This document shows positions 1-8,464 of a stretch of DNA of 64,000 bases, piece after piece. The notes beneath the pieces are model-generated. The model saw only the letters and a list, made by a program, of their open reading frames with translations, had not been told where the DNA came from and did not search any database. The first letter of the stretch is position 1. The number at the start of each line of letters is the position of its first letter. The stretch comes from Betaproteobacteria bacterium (GTDB lineage: Bacteria > Pseudomonadota > Gammaproteobacteria > Burkholderiales > SG8-39): positions 1 to 64,000 of the forward strand of contig JACQTO010000018.1 in assembly GCA_016210745.1 (NCBI GenBank), in the 5' to 3' direction. A program made the position numbers and the translations under genes.

Positions 1-3000
1 GAGAGAGGGCAACGCCATCTTCCACTCGGACCTGAACGCGATCATCGCCGGACCGAACGCGGACGGGAGTTTCCCGGCCAGTACCTATCCGCTGGAGAGC
101 GTGGGCAAGCGCAATCCGGCGGTGCCGAATCGGCTCGAGCCATTCCGCGAGTTCACTGTTGTCTTCCACGACGAAGCTTCGGTCGGGCAGGCGTTTCCCG
201 GGTGGTTCAACGCGAACCCGGTGACCAGCCGCATCCTCCACGGCGTTCGCGACTCGTTCTTGATCAACTACGGCTCGGGCGGCGTTGGATCGGAAGTCAT
301 CGCCAACCGTCTCGGTGTGGGGCCGATGTGGGACTGTCTCTCCTGCTCCTATGAGGAATTCTTTCTCACGTCGTTCGCCGTGGGCGATCCGTCGATGCTC
401 GTGGATGTCCCGGCCAACGTTGGCCTCGAGGCTTGCGACATCTCCGGCGCCAACTGTGCTGATGTCGGCCCCAAGGCCACCAAGGCCTTTTTCCCCGACG
501 ATCCGTCGAACGTGCATCACAGCTACCAGAACGACCGTGTGGTGTTCAGGAATCTGCATGCGGGCAAAGAGCACCACATCTTCCACCTGCACAACCACCA
601 ATGGCTGTTTGACGCCAATGACGACAACGCGAACTATCTGGATGCGCAGGCGATAGGCCCCGCCACCGGCTACACCTACGAGATCAACTTCGGCGGATCC
701 GGCAACCGCAACAAGACCGCCGGTGACGCGATTTTCCACTGCCATTTCTATCCGCATTTTGCCCAGGGCATGTGGGAACTCTGGCGGATCCACGATGTGT
801 ACGAGACCGGGACGCGGCTCGCGGTGAGTGGGGCCGACATCCACGCGGTGCCGTTCGCGCTGGTAGATGGAACGCCGGCGGCCTCCGCGACGGTCGCAGG
901 TTCCCGGATGCGGGCTCTGCCCGACGGCGAGATTCTGGTCGGCACGCCAATTCCGGCCGTAGTGCCGCTTCCCGGCAAGGCGCTGCCATTGATGCCCGCT
1001 GAGGTAGTGGTCGTGAAGAAGAACGCTAACCCGGGGGTCGATGACGATCCGGTCACCCTGGGCGTGCAGCAACTCGCCGAATCGAGCCAAGCCTACGTGG
1101 TCGAGCGCACCAAGAATCCGGGCTATCCGTTCTGGATCGCCGGGGTGGACTGCGGCGTCGATCCGGCGACCTGCGAAAAGGGCGTGGTAGGTCAGCGTCC
1201 GCCGACGCCGGTGCTCGATATGTTGAGCGAGACGCAGGCTGCAAGTCTCCGCGCAGCCGACGCTGCGCTGTTCGGCGCGCTCAACTTCACCCCGGGCAAC
1301 GCCAGTGGTGGCTGGGACGGCGGACTCCCGCGTCACGCTCTGGATGGTTTCCTGGCGGTAGCCAATCCGAACGCCAATCCCCGGCTCGACCCGGACATCG
1401 TCCTCCAAGAGCAAACCAAGCTCAGCTTTGCCAAGCACATCCACAAAGCCAAGCCGGTCTGGTTTCCGGAGGCAGGCACCGATATAGAACGTGTCGCGAT
1501 GCAATTTCATGCCCAGCGCGAGCATCCGAGCGCTGCGCTTCATATCGGGGCTGCGCCGGTGCCGGCTAACTACATCACCAACGGCGGACCCCCGCAGGCA
1601 GGCGCACCGTTCTTCGAGCCGTGCATCGACGATAAGGGCAAGACGCTTTTCGCCAACGCGGGTGCAGGCGAATGGTTCGGCGCCACGGCGGGCGGTTTCG
1701 TGAGCCTGGGCGCCTCGCCATTCAACGCCGCCACGCCGCGCGTCTACAAGGGCGCGAATGTTCAGATCGACGCGGTGTTCAACAAGATGGGCTATCACTA
1801 TTCCCAGCAGCGGATCGTATCGCTGTGGGAGGATGTGGGTCCCTTTATCAGCAAGCAAAAACCGGCCGAGCCGTTCGTCATCCGCAACAATACGCTGGAC
1901 TGCACGCGGTTCCTGCACACGAACTTGGTGCCGCAGGTCTTCGAAGTGGATGACTACCAGGTCAGAACGCCGACCGACATTATCGGCCAGCACATCCATC
2001 TGCCCAAGTGGGATCTGCCGTCGGCCGACGGCTCGGGCAACGGATGGAATTACGAAGACGGAACGCTCGCGCCCGGCAACGTGCAAGAGCGGATCCTGGC
2101 GATCAATCACTACAACCCGAGCGGGGTAGGAAACCCGGCGAACAGCCAGGGCAGCGGAACGAACGCCCCGCTGGCAGCCTTGCCGCACCCGTTCTTCGGC
2201 GCCGGCCAGGGCAACGAGTATCTCGGTGCCCGGACCACGATCCAGCGCTGGATGTTCGACCCCGTGCTGAACATTCATCACGCGGACCGCGGGCTCGGCA
2301 TCATCTTTAGCCACGACCACTACGGCCCGTCCACCGTGCAGCAGGTGGGGCTGTATGCGACCGTCTTAGCCGAGCCGATCGGTTCGCAGTGGAGGCACAA
2401 CGAGACCGGCGTGGCGATGTACACGCGCCCGGATGGCGGGCCGACCGGCTGGCAGGCCGCCATTCTTCCGGCGACCAATGCTTCGCAGCCGGCGCAGTTC
2501 GAGCCGTTCCGCGAGTTTTGGTTCCAGCACAGCGTCTTCGAACACGCCTATGAACCCGGCGTCTACATCGGCGCCGGACCTGATGGGCGGCCAAACGGGG
2601 TTCTGCCCGATGCCAACAGTTTCCGCGCCGCGATCAATCCCTCGGTCAGGGAAATGGCAAATCCGGTATTCCCGGACGTGGTACGAACTGCTGCGGTTTG
2701 CAAGGACGGTACGCCGCGGCCATGCCCTGAGGCGATTTCAGCCGACGACCCCGGCTTTTTCGTGACCAACTATCGCAACGAGCCGATCGGCTGGCGCGTG
2801 TTCGACCCGAACAAGCTCGGGCCCGACGGCAAGCCCGGCAGCCAGGCCGACGGTCAGGCAGGCGATCTGGCCTTTGCGCTGCAGTCCCGTACTGATCGGA
2901 AAATTCCGGCGCTTAACACGGCCCTCGGAAATACTCCCTATCCTGCACTCACCCGGGGCGCTCTGCCCGGCGACCCGTTCACGCCGATGATACGCGCCTA

Positions 3001-4993
3001 CGCCGGCGACCTGATCCGCATCAAGTCGCAGGCAGGCGGCGACGAGGAGGAGCACAACTTCAGTATGCCTGGGGTCAAGTGGCTCCAAGGCGGGTCTGGC
3101 CACGGCCGGGCGCCTAATTCCGGTTGGCGCAGTTCCCAGCACCGGGGTATCTCGGAACAGTTCACCTTCGCTGCGCCGATCGGCCCGTTCGCGGATTCGA
3201 CGCAGTCACTCATTTCCGCAGACTACGCCTACACCCAAAACACGAGCGTTGATGGCTGGTGGACCGGCGTCTGGGGTCTGATGAGATCTTACAACCTCGC
3301 TCAAGGGAACCTGTTCAAGCTGCCGACCACCAAGGTGCCGGTATTGCCTGCCAACGCCATCGAGTTCGGTGGGGTTTGTCCAAGAACGGCGCCGGTGAAG
3401 CGCTTCAACATCACCGCCGTGCTGGCAAACAGTGTGCTCAGGAATGCCGTCGGTGCAACCATACCCTCGAATGTCAATCCAACCGATAATGTCGGCGCTG
3501 CGCTTAACCCGGGTGGCGGCACTTTGGTCTACAACCCGCGCAACACGCCGCTTGCGCCGCCGTCGACCACAGCCGAGCCGGGCGAGCCCGCTGAGCTCTT
3601 CGAGCCGGCACCGATCCCGGGTGTGCCGCGCAGCGGACCTCTCCACGACCCGACGGCGATCCTGTTGGTGCAGACGTCGGACCTCGGGTTGGACGGCAAG
3701 CTCAAGGTTAACGCGCCGGTCGAGCCGATCGTCTTGCGTGCTACGGCGGGCCAGTGCATCGAGGTGAGACTCACGAACAAGCTGCCGGCGCAGATGCCCG
3801 ACCTGGCGGGTTTCCACCAATTGATGGCGGTGGTCCCGCGGGACAAGAACGACCCACAGGGCGTGACCTGGTTCGGCAACAATCTGATCCGCCCATCGAG
3901 CTATGTGGGGCTCAGCCCGCAGCTGGTCGCGCACGACGTGACCAAGACCGGTTTGGCCGTCGGCAAGAATTTGATCAAGCCCGAAAGCAATCTCGGGCCG
4001 CTCGTGGCACCAGGAAAGACGCAAATCTTCCGCTGGTATGCGGGCGACTTGGAGTCAGTCGACGTCGCTGGGGGCGACAATCTCCAGAGCGTCAATATCG
4101 TCGCCACACCGATCGAGTTCGGGGGTGCCAACCTTGGTCCCGCCGACGTGATCAAGCAGGGACAGAAGGGCCTCATCGGCGCAATCGTTATCGGGCCGCA
4201 GAACGCGACGATCACAGAAACCGATAAGACCTGGGACCACCAGCAGGCTGACCAGAGCAAGACACGGAACACCCGTGCGTCGGGAACCTTCAACGGAACA
4301 GTCCGCGACTTCGCGGTGGTGCTGCAGAAGGGCTTATCCCTGCGCTACGGTGACGGAGCCGCCGTAGAAAACATCGCCAGCGAGGGCGCGGGATCACCTG
4401 AAGATCCACAGGATTCCGGTCAGATGGGAATCAACTACGGCACCGAGCCCATGTGGTTCCGGTATGGGCTTCAGCCCCACGTGCCGTTTGGCAGCGCCGG
4501 GACGGCGGGCAGTCTCGGCGCCGTAGCCAACCCCGAGCAGGCGTATAGCAATGCGCTCGTGAGTGGTGACCCGGCAACTCCGGTCTTTACAGCCAGCGCC
4601 GGCGCTTCGGTCAGGCTGCACGTGCTCAACCCCGCAGGCGTCGAGCGCGGTACGGTTTTCCAACTGCACGGGCATCTGTGGCAGCGGGCGCCGTATATCT
4701 GCCCGGGACAAGACGACGGGACGGGGCTGCAAGGCAAGTGCAACTGGACCGATTTCGGTGCGGCCAATTTCGAGATCGGCTCGCGCGCAATCGGCTTCAA
4801 CCCGATCGGCATGTACGTGGGGGCGCAGGAAAGCATTCTCCCCGGCGCGCACTTCGACATAGTCCTTCCCGGCGACGGCATCGCTCACGGCGGCGCAGGC
4901 GGCGCGGGCAAGGTGCCCGGCGATTACCTGTTCCGCGACCAGGGTTCCTTCGGCAACCTGAACGGCCTGTGGGGGATTTTGCGAGTGGAATAG
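1..4993 (+). CDS. Giant multicopper oxidase, MofA/MnxG-like (5' partial)
   Basis: The reading frame is open from nucleotide 2, so the true start lies upstream; at least 1663 residues are visible. Copper-site motifs are clear: an HxHxHxW-like stretch (HLHNHQW, about nt 582-605), then HCHFYPHFAQGM (about nt 737-772), which is the classic HCHxxxHxxxGM type 1/trinuclear signature. Further His-rich segments occur at about nt 1990 (QHIHLPKW), 2305 (SHDHYG) and 4660 (QLHGHLW). The C-terminus ends in a cupredoxin-like strand but has no second HCH motif. Size and motif layout match the very large bacterial multicopper oxidases linked to Mn(II) oxidation (MofA, MnxG); substrate is inferred only. It heads a run of genes for periplasmic redox and copper handling, which supports an exported or outer-surface oxidase. 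Any signal peptide is outside the window. Confidence 0.85.
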   Translation, partial: REGNAIFHSDLNAIIAGPNADGSFPASTYPLESVGKRNPAVPNRLEPFREFTVVFHDEASVGQAFPGWFNANPVTSRILHGVRDSFLINYGSGGVGSEVIANRLGVGPMWDCLSCSYEEFFLTSFAVGDPSMLVDVPANVGLEACDISGANCADVGPKATKAFFPDDPSNVHHSYQNDRVVFRNLHAGKEHHIFHLHNHQWLFDANDDNANYLDAQAIGPATGYTYEINFGGSGNRNKTAGDAIFHCHFYPHFAQGMWELWRIHDVYETGTRLAVSGADIHAVPFALVDGTPAASATVAGSRMRALPDGEILVGTPIPAVVPLPGKALPLMPAEVVVVKKNANPGVDDDPVTLGVQQLAESSQAYVVERTKNPGYPFWIAGVDCGVDPATCEKGVVGQRPPTPVLDMLSETQAASLRAADAALFGALNFTPGNASGGWDGGLPRHALDGFLAVANPNANPRLDPDIVLQEQTKLSFAKHIHKAKPVWFPEAGTDIERVAMQFHAQREHPSAALHIGAAPVPANYITNGGPPQAGAPFFEPCIDDKGKTLFANAGAGEWFGATAGGFVSLGASPFNAATPRVYKGANVQIDAVFNKMGYHYSQQRIVSLWEDVGPFISKQKPAEPFVIRNNTLDCTRFLHTNLVPQVFEVDDYQVRTPTDIIGQHIHLPKWDLPSADGSGNGWNYEDGTLAPGNVQERILAINHYNPSGVGNPANSQGSGTNAPLAALPHPFFGAGQGNEYLGARTTIQRWMFDPVLNIHHADRGLGIIFSHDHYGPSTVQQVGLYATVLAEPIGSQWRHNETGVAMYTRPDGGPTGWQAAILPATNASQPAQFEPFREFWFQHSVFEHAYEPGVYIGAGPDGRPNGVLPDANSFRAAINPSVREMANPVFPDVVRTAAVCKDGTPRPCPEAISADDPGFFVTNYRNEPIGWRVFDPNKLGPDGKPGSQADGQAGDLAFALQSRTDRKIPALNTALGNTPYPALTRGALPGDPFTPMIRAYAGDLIRIKSQAGGDEEEHNFSMPGVKWLQGGSGHGRAPNSGWRSSQHRGISEQFTFAAPIGPFADSTQSLISADYAYTQNTSVDGWWTGVWGLMRSYNLAQGNLFKLPTTKVPVLPANAIEFGGVCPRTAPVKRFNITAVLANSVLRNAVGATIPSNVNPTDNVGAALNPGGGTLVYNPRNTPLAPPSTTAEPGEPAELFEPAPIPGVPRSGPLHDPTAILLVQTSDLGLDGKLKVNAPVEPIVLRATAGQCIEVRLTNKLPAQMPDLAGFHQLMAVVPRDKNDPQGVTWFGNNLIRPSSYVGLSPQLVAHDVTKTGLAVGKNLIKPESNLGPLVAPGKTQIFRWYAGDLESVDVAGGDNLQSVNIVATPIEFGGANLGPADVIKQGQKGLIGAIVIGPQNATITETDKTWDHQQADQSKTRNTRASGTFNGTVRDFAVVLQKGLSLRYGDGAAVENIASEGAGSPEDPQDSGQMGINYGTEPMWFRYGLQPHVPFGSAGTAGSLGAVANPEQAYSNALVSGDPATPVFTASAGASVRLHVLNPAGVERGTVFQLHGHLWQRAPYICPGQDDGTGLQGKCNWTDFGAANFEIGSRAIGFNPIGMYVGAQESILPGAHFDIVLPGDGIAHGGAGGAGKVPGDYLFRDQGSFGNLNGLWGILRVE

Positions 4994-5106
4994 GTCGACT
5001 TTGCAGCTAACGTGGCGTGAGTAGCTGCGGTCACCGCCCCGATTTGGACCGGTGTCCGCATGGCTCGCGGAGTTCAACAGTTCAAGATAACGTGGGAGGA
5101 TCTGCC

Positions 5107-7050
5107 GTGTATTGCCTTGCAGTAAAGCGCGTGCTTCGCTGCGCCGCCCTGGGTCTTTTCCTGGCCGCACCTGCCCTCGGGCAAGCGCCCGAGCAGGCTT
5201 CGTTATCGAATCGGTTCGTTCGCGAAGGACTGGCCGTCGAGTTTTCCGCGCGGCCCGCGGGGCGCGGGGGCGAGCTGCGGGAGGGCGATTACGCGGAGAT
5301 CACCTTTGGCATAACGGACACCTCGACAGGCAAGCCGGTCCGCTCGCTGGCGCCGGGGGCATGGATGGACGTAGGTCAAACGGTGGCAGCGCGCGACAAC
5401 GTGCCGCTGGATTGCCGGCAGAAGATGAGTCTCTATCTCTCGGGCCGGGTGGGCATCCGGCCGATGATCGACCTGAACAGCTATTACGTCCTCGCCCTGA
5501 ACCAGGACTCGAGCATCTCGGTGGTGGATCCGATGGTGGGGATGGCGGGAAAGACATACCTCTATGCTCATATCGCGCTCCCACGGCCGGGCGCCGACTG
5601 GGCGAAGAGCGCCGACGACAAACGGCTGTTCGTCACGATTCCGCGCGCTTCGCAGTTGGCGGTAGTCGACGCCGAAAACTTCAAAGTTGCCGGCAAAGTG
5701 GACGTAGGCGGCGTCCCCATGCGCATCGTGATGCAGAACGATGGACGCTATCTCTGGGTAGGCAACGACAGCAAGGAGGCCGCACAAAGCGGAGTGGTGG
5801 TCGTCGATCCGGTCTCCCTCGCAGTAGCGGGCCGTATCCCTACGGGGCGAGGCCATCACGAGATCGCGCTTTCGCCGGACGATCGCTGGGCCTTGGCGAC
5901 CAATCGCGAAGACGGCACGGTGTCGGTGATCGACGTCCATCGCATGGAGAAGGTCAAGGACGTGAAGACAGGCCTCCAGCCGATCTCGATCGTCTATGCG
6001 CGCCTGAGCCGGGCCTTTTACGTCGCCGACGGCAAGACCGGGGAAATCGCGGTGCTCGACGGCCGGAGCCATGAGGTGATGGCACGCATCAAAGCCAAGC
6101 CGGGTCTTGGGCCCATGCGCTTCACGGAGGATGGCCGCTGGGGTCTCGTCACAAACAGTTTGGAAAACGCGGTTCACATCATCGACACTGCGAGCAACCG
6201 CCTGGCTCATACCGTCTCCGTCGGAAAACGTCCATACCAGTTGACCATTACTCGGGCCTTCGCCTACGTGCGCTCGCTCGACTCGGAAAAGGTGGGCATG
6301 ATTCCGCTGTCCGAACTCGGTCGCGATCGGGCTCCGGCTGTGACCGAGTTTGCCGCCGGCACCGAGCGCCCGGGTTTAGCGGGGCCGGGGATGGCCGTGG
6401 CAGCGCCGATGGTGTCCGCGCTGGAAGAGGCGGCAGTGATGGTGGCGAATCCGGCGGACGGCAACGTGTACTTCTATATGGAAGGAATGGTGGCGCCGAT
6501 GGCGACGTTCCGCAACTACGGACATCGGCCGGTCGGGCTGGAGGTGATCAACAGGAGCCTCAAGGAGACCGAGCCCGGCCTCTACAAGACCACCGTGCGC
6601 TTGCCTGCAGCCGGCAAATATGACGTCGGGTTCATGCTCCAGTCCCCGCGCGTGATTCACTGTTTCGCCGCCGAAGTCGCCTCAAACCCGGCGGCGAAGC
6701 GCGCCGGACCCGCGCTCGAGATCGAGCACCTGATCAAGAGCCGGAGGGTTCCAGTGGGTGAACCCGTGAAGCTCGCTTTCAAGCTGACGGACGCGCAGAC
6801 CCAAAAGCCGCGCACCGGGTTGAGCGATGTGCGCGTGGGCTACCACATGGCCCCGGCTGGCCAGCGAAAAGAGGCGCTCGTGCGCGAGTTGGGAGAAGGT
6901 GTTTACGAAGCCGCGCTGTCGCTGCCGGAGGCCGGGGCCTACTATGTGCATGTGGCGGTGCCATCGGCGAAGCTCCGTTTCGGAGACCTTACGTTTCTGA
7001 GTCTGATCGCTCAGCCTAGGAGCGAGTCCGGTCGCTCGGCGAGAAGATGA
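5107..7050 (+). CDS. Secreted YVTN/cytochrome-D1-type beta-propeller protein
   Basis: I place the start at the GTG at 5107 because it follows GGGAGGA with good spacing and opens a signal peptide (MYCLAVKRVLRCAALGLFL, cleavage near ALG-QA). A GTG at 5017 is in frame but has no leader-like sequence. The 647-residue product has repeated propeller blades of the YVTN type through about residues 140-410 (for example SVIDVHRMEKVKDVKTG, VLDGRSHEVMARIKAKPG), resembling the haem-d1-like WD fold without an obvious haem ligand set. The C-terminal third (from about 490) has two Ig-like beta domains of the FixH/YtkA flavour. It lies 113 nt after the multicopper oxidase and overlaps the following SCO gene by 4 nt. 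A role as periplasmic scaffold or partner of the oxidase is inference. Confidence 0.8.
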   Translation: MYCLAVKRVLRCAALGLFLAAPALGQAPEQASLSNRFVREGLAVEFSARPAGRGGELREGDYAEITFGITDTSTGKPVRSLAPGAWMDVGQTVAARDNVPLDCRQKMSLYLSGRVGIRPMIDLNSYYVLALNQDSSISVVDPMVGMAGKTYLYAHIALPRPGADWAKSADDKRLFVTIPRASQLAVVDAENFKVAGKVDVGGVPMRIVMQNDGRYLWVGNDSKEAAQSGVVVVDPVSLAVAGRIPTGRGHHEIALSPDDRWALATNREDGTVSVIDVHRMEKVKDVKTGLQPISIVYARLSRAFYVADGKTGEIAVLDGRSHEVMARIKAKPGLGPMRFTEDGRWGLVTNSLENAVHIIDTASNRLAHTVSVGKRPYQLTITRAFAYVRSLDSEKVGMIPLSELGRDRAPAVTEFAAGTERPGLAGPGMAVAAPMVSALEEAAVMVANPADGNVYFYMEGMVAPMATFRNYGHRPVGLEVINRSLKETEPGLYKTTVRLPAAGKYDVGFMLQSPRVIHCFAAEVASNPAAKRAGPALEIEHLIKSRRVPVGEPVKLAFKLTDAQTQKPRTGLSDVRVGYHMAPAGQRKEALVRELGEGVYEAALSLPEAGAYYVHVAVPSAKLRFGDLTFLSLIAQPRSESGRSARR

Positions 7051-7721
7051 TCTGCGCGCGCCGAGATGTGAACAGGAGAACCGGGTTCAGGCCCATTGCC
7101 TCGATAGGCCTGGGCGCGCTGCTTTGGGTCAACGCCGGATTGTTCAGCGCGGGCAGTCTCGCGCACGAAACCCATGGATCTCATGCTGCAGCGGCACAGG
7201 CGGTCAAGGCTGCCTCGGCCAATGTGAGGCTGCTCGATCTCGAGTTGACCAACCAGGAAGGGAAAACGGCGAGATTCAAAACCGACGTGATCGGGGACCG
7301 AATCGTCGTCCTGGATAATATCTATACCAGTTGCACGACGATCTGTCCGATCGTCACGACCATCATGTCGAATGTCCACAGCAAAATCGGCCGCGCGGGC
7401 AGGGAGGTTTCGTTGGTCTCGCTCAGCGTGGACCCTGTAACCGATACGCCCCAGCGCCTGCGGGCCTATGCGCGGCGCCACAAGGCCGCATGGAATCTGT
7501 GGACCGGACCGAAGCCAGCTATGGACCAGGTATTGAAAGGGCTCGGCATTTATACGCCCGACTACACCGACCATCCGTCGTCGATTCTGGTGGGCGACGG
7601 AAGGACCGGGGAGTGGACGCGTTTCTACGGATTCGCCAGCCCCGAGCAGATCGTTAAAAGGGTGGACGAGCTCTTGTCGGCGCGGCAGAGTGCGGTTGGA
7701 AAAACAGGAGCAAGTAAATGA
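7047..7721 (+). CDS. SCO1/SenC family copper chaperone (first copy)
   Basis: A 224-residue thioredoxin-fold protein with an N-terminal membrane/signal segment (about residues 16-40). It has the SCO copper site: CTTICP gives Cys96 and Cys100, and the distal His is in DYTDHPSSI (His176). SCO proteins deliver copper to CuA centres or act as periplasmic thiol-disulfide reductants. It starts within an ATGA overlap with the propeller gene and ends in an ATGA overlap with the next SCO gene, so the three are translationally coupled. A His-rich stretch (HETHGSH) follows the leader and could bind metal. Copper loading of the large multicopper oxidase encoded upstream is a reasonable inference, but cytochrome oxidase assembly is the family's usual job. 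Confidence 0.9.
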   Translation: MICARRDVNRRTGFRPIASIGLGALLWVNAGLFSAGSLAHETHGSHAAAAQAVKAASANVRLLDLELTNQEGKTARFKTDVIGDRIVVLDNIYTSCTTICPIVTTIMSNVHSKIGRAGREVSLVSLSVDPVTDTPQRLRAYARRHKAAWNLWTGPKPAMDQVLKGLGIYTPDYTDHPSSILVGDGRTGEWTRFYGFASPEQIVKRVDELLSARQSAVGKTGASK

Positions 7722-8383
7722 AGCTTGGGACGGCAATGACTTTTTTCATCGTGCCGATGATAGCCCTCTTGTCGCCGGTCGCGTATGCGTCGCAAAGCCA
7801 GGCAAACCCACAGCCGCCGAGCACGCAACAGGCGAAGGGCCCGGACGAGCAAACCAGTCGCAACTACTTTACCGATCTTCCGCTATTGACCCAGAAAGGC
7901 CAGCGCGTACGCTTCTACAGCGATGTGCTGAAAGACAAAGTGGTGTTGATCAGCTTCATCTATACGAGCTGCAAGGATGCGTGTCCGATCATCATGCATA
8001 GGCTCTCACAAGTGAAGAATCAGCTCGGCGAGGCCTTCGGCAAGCAGGTGTTCTTTATTTCCATGAGCGTCGATCCGGTTCGGGACACGCCGCAGGTCTT
8101 GGCGAAATATGCCAGGCAGCACCACGCCGAGCACCCGGGCTGGGTGTTTCTCACCGGCGAAAAGGCGAATGTCGATCGGATATTGACCAAATTGGGTCAG
8201 CGTGCAGAAACACCGGAAGCCCACTCCGCTATGCTGTTGGCGGGCAATGTCGGAACGCGCCATTGGACGAAAGTGGCTCCAACGGTTTCGGTCGCGGGAG
8301 TTGCGGCGAAACTGCAGGATCTGGCGCTTGAATCGGCGGCGGCGAATGCGCCCGGCCGCTCTGCCGGTTCAAAGCAAAATTAG
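7718..8383 (+). CDS. SCO1/SenC family copper chaperone (second copy)
   Basis: A 221-residue exported SCO protein with a signal segment at residues 1-25. Cys85 and Cys89 lie in SCKDACP, and the third ligand His169 in PEAHSAML. It overlaps the first SCO gene by ATGA. The two copies differ strongly outside the motif, so they are not a recent duplication; they may have split functions (copper delivery against thiol reduction). Its N-terminal linker (residues 26-48) is Gln/Pro-rich and probably tethers the domain. Confidence 0.9.
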   Translation: MKLGTAMTFFIVPMIALLSPVAYASQSQANPQPPSTQQAKGPDEQTSRNYFTDLPLLTQKGQRVRFYSDVLKDKVVLISFIYTSCKDACPIIMHRLSQVKNQLGEAFGKQVFFISMSVDPVRDTPQVLAKYARQHHAEHPGWVFLTGEKANVDRILTKLGQRAETPEAHSAMLLAGNVGTRHWTKVAPTVSVAGVAAKLQDLALESAAANAPGRSAGSKQN

Positions 8384-8464
8384 CGCGACGAAGGTGAACG
8401 CAGCTTCCGGCGGGGGGCGATCGCATTCGATGTCGACGTTCGGCCGGAAGGCGCAAGAGCAGCC

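Noticed and set aside
3206-4024. A 272-codon open frame on the minus strand within the multicopper oxidase gene
   Set aside because: It is a shadow of the GC-rich plus-strand gene; its protein is Arg/His-rich without any family motif.
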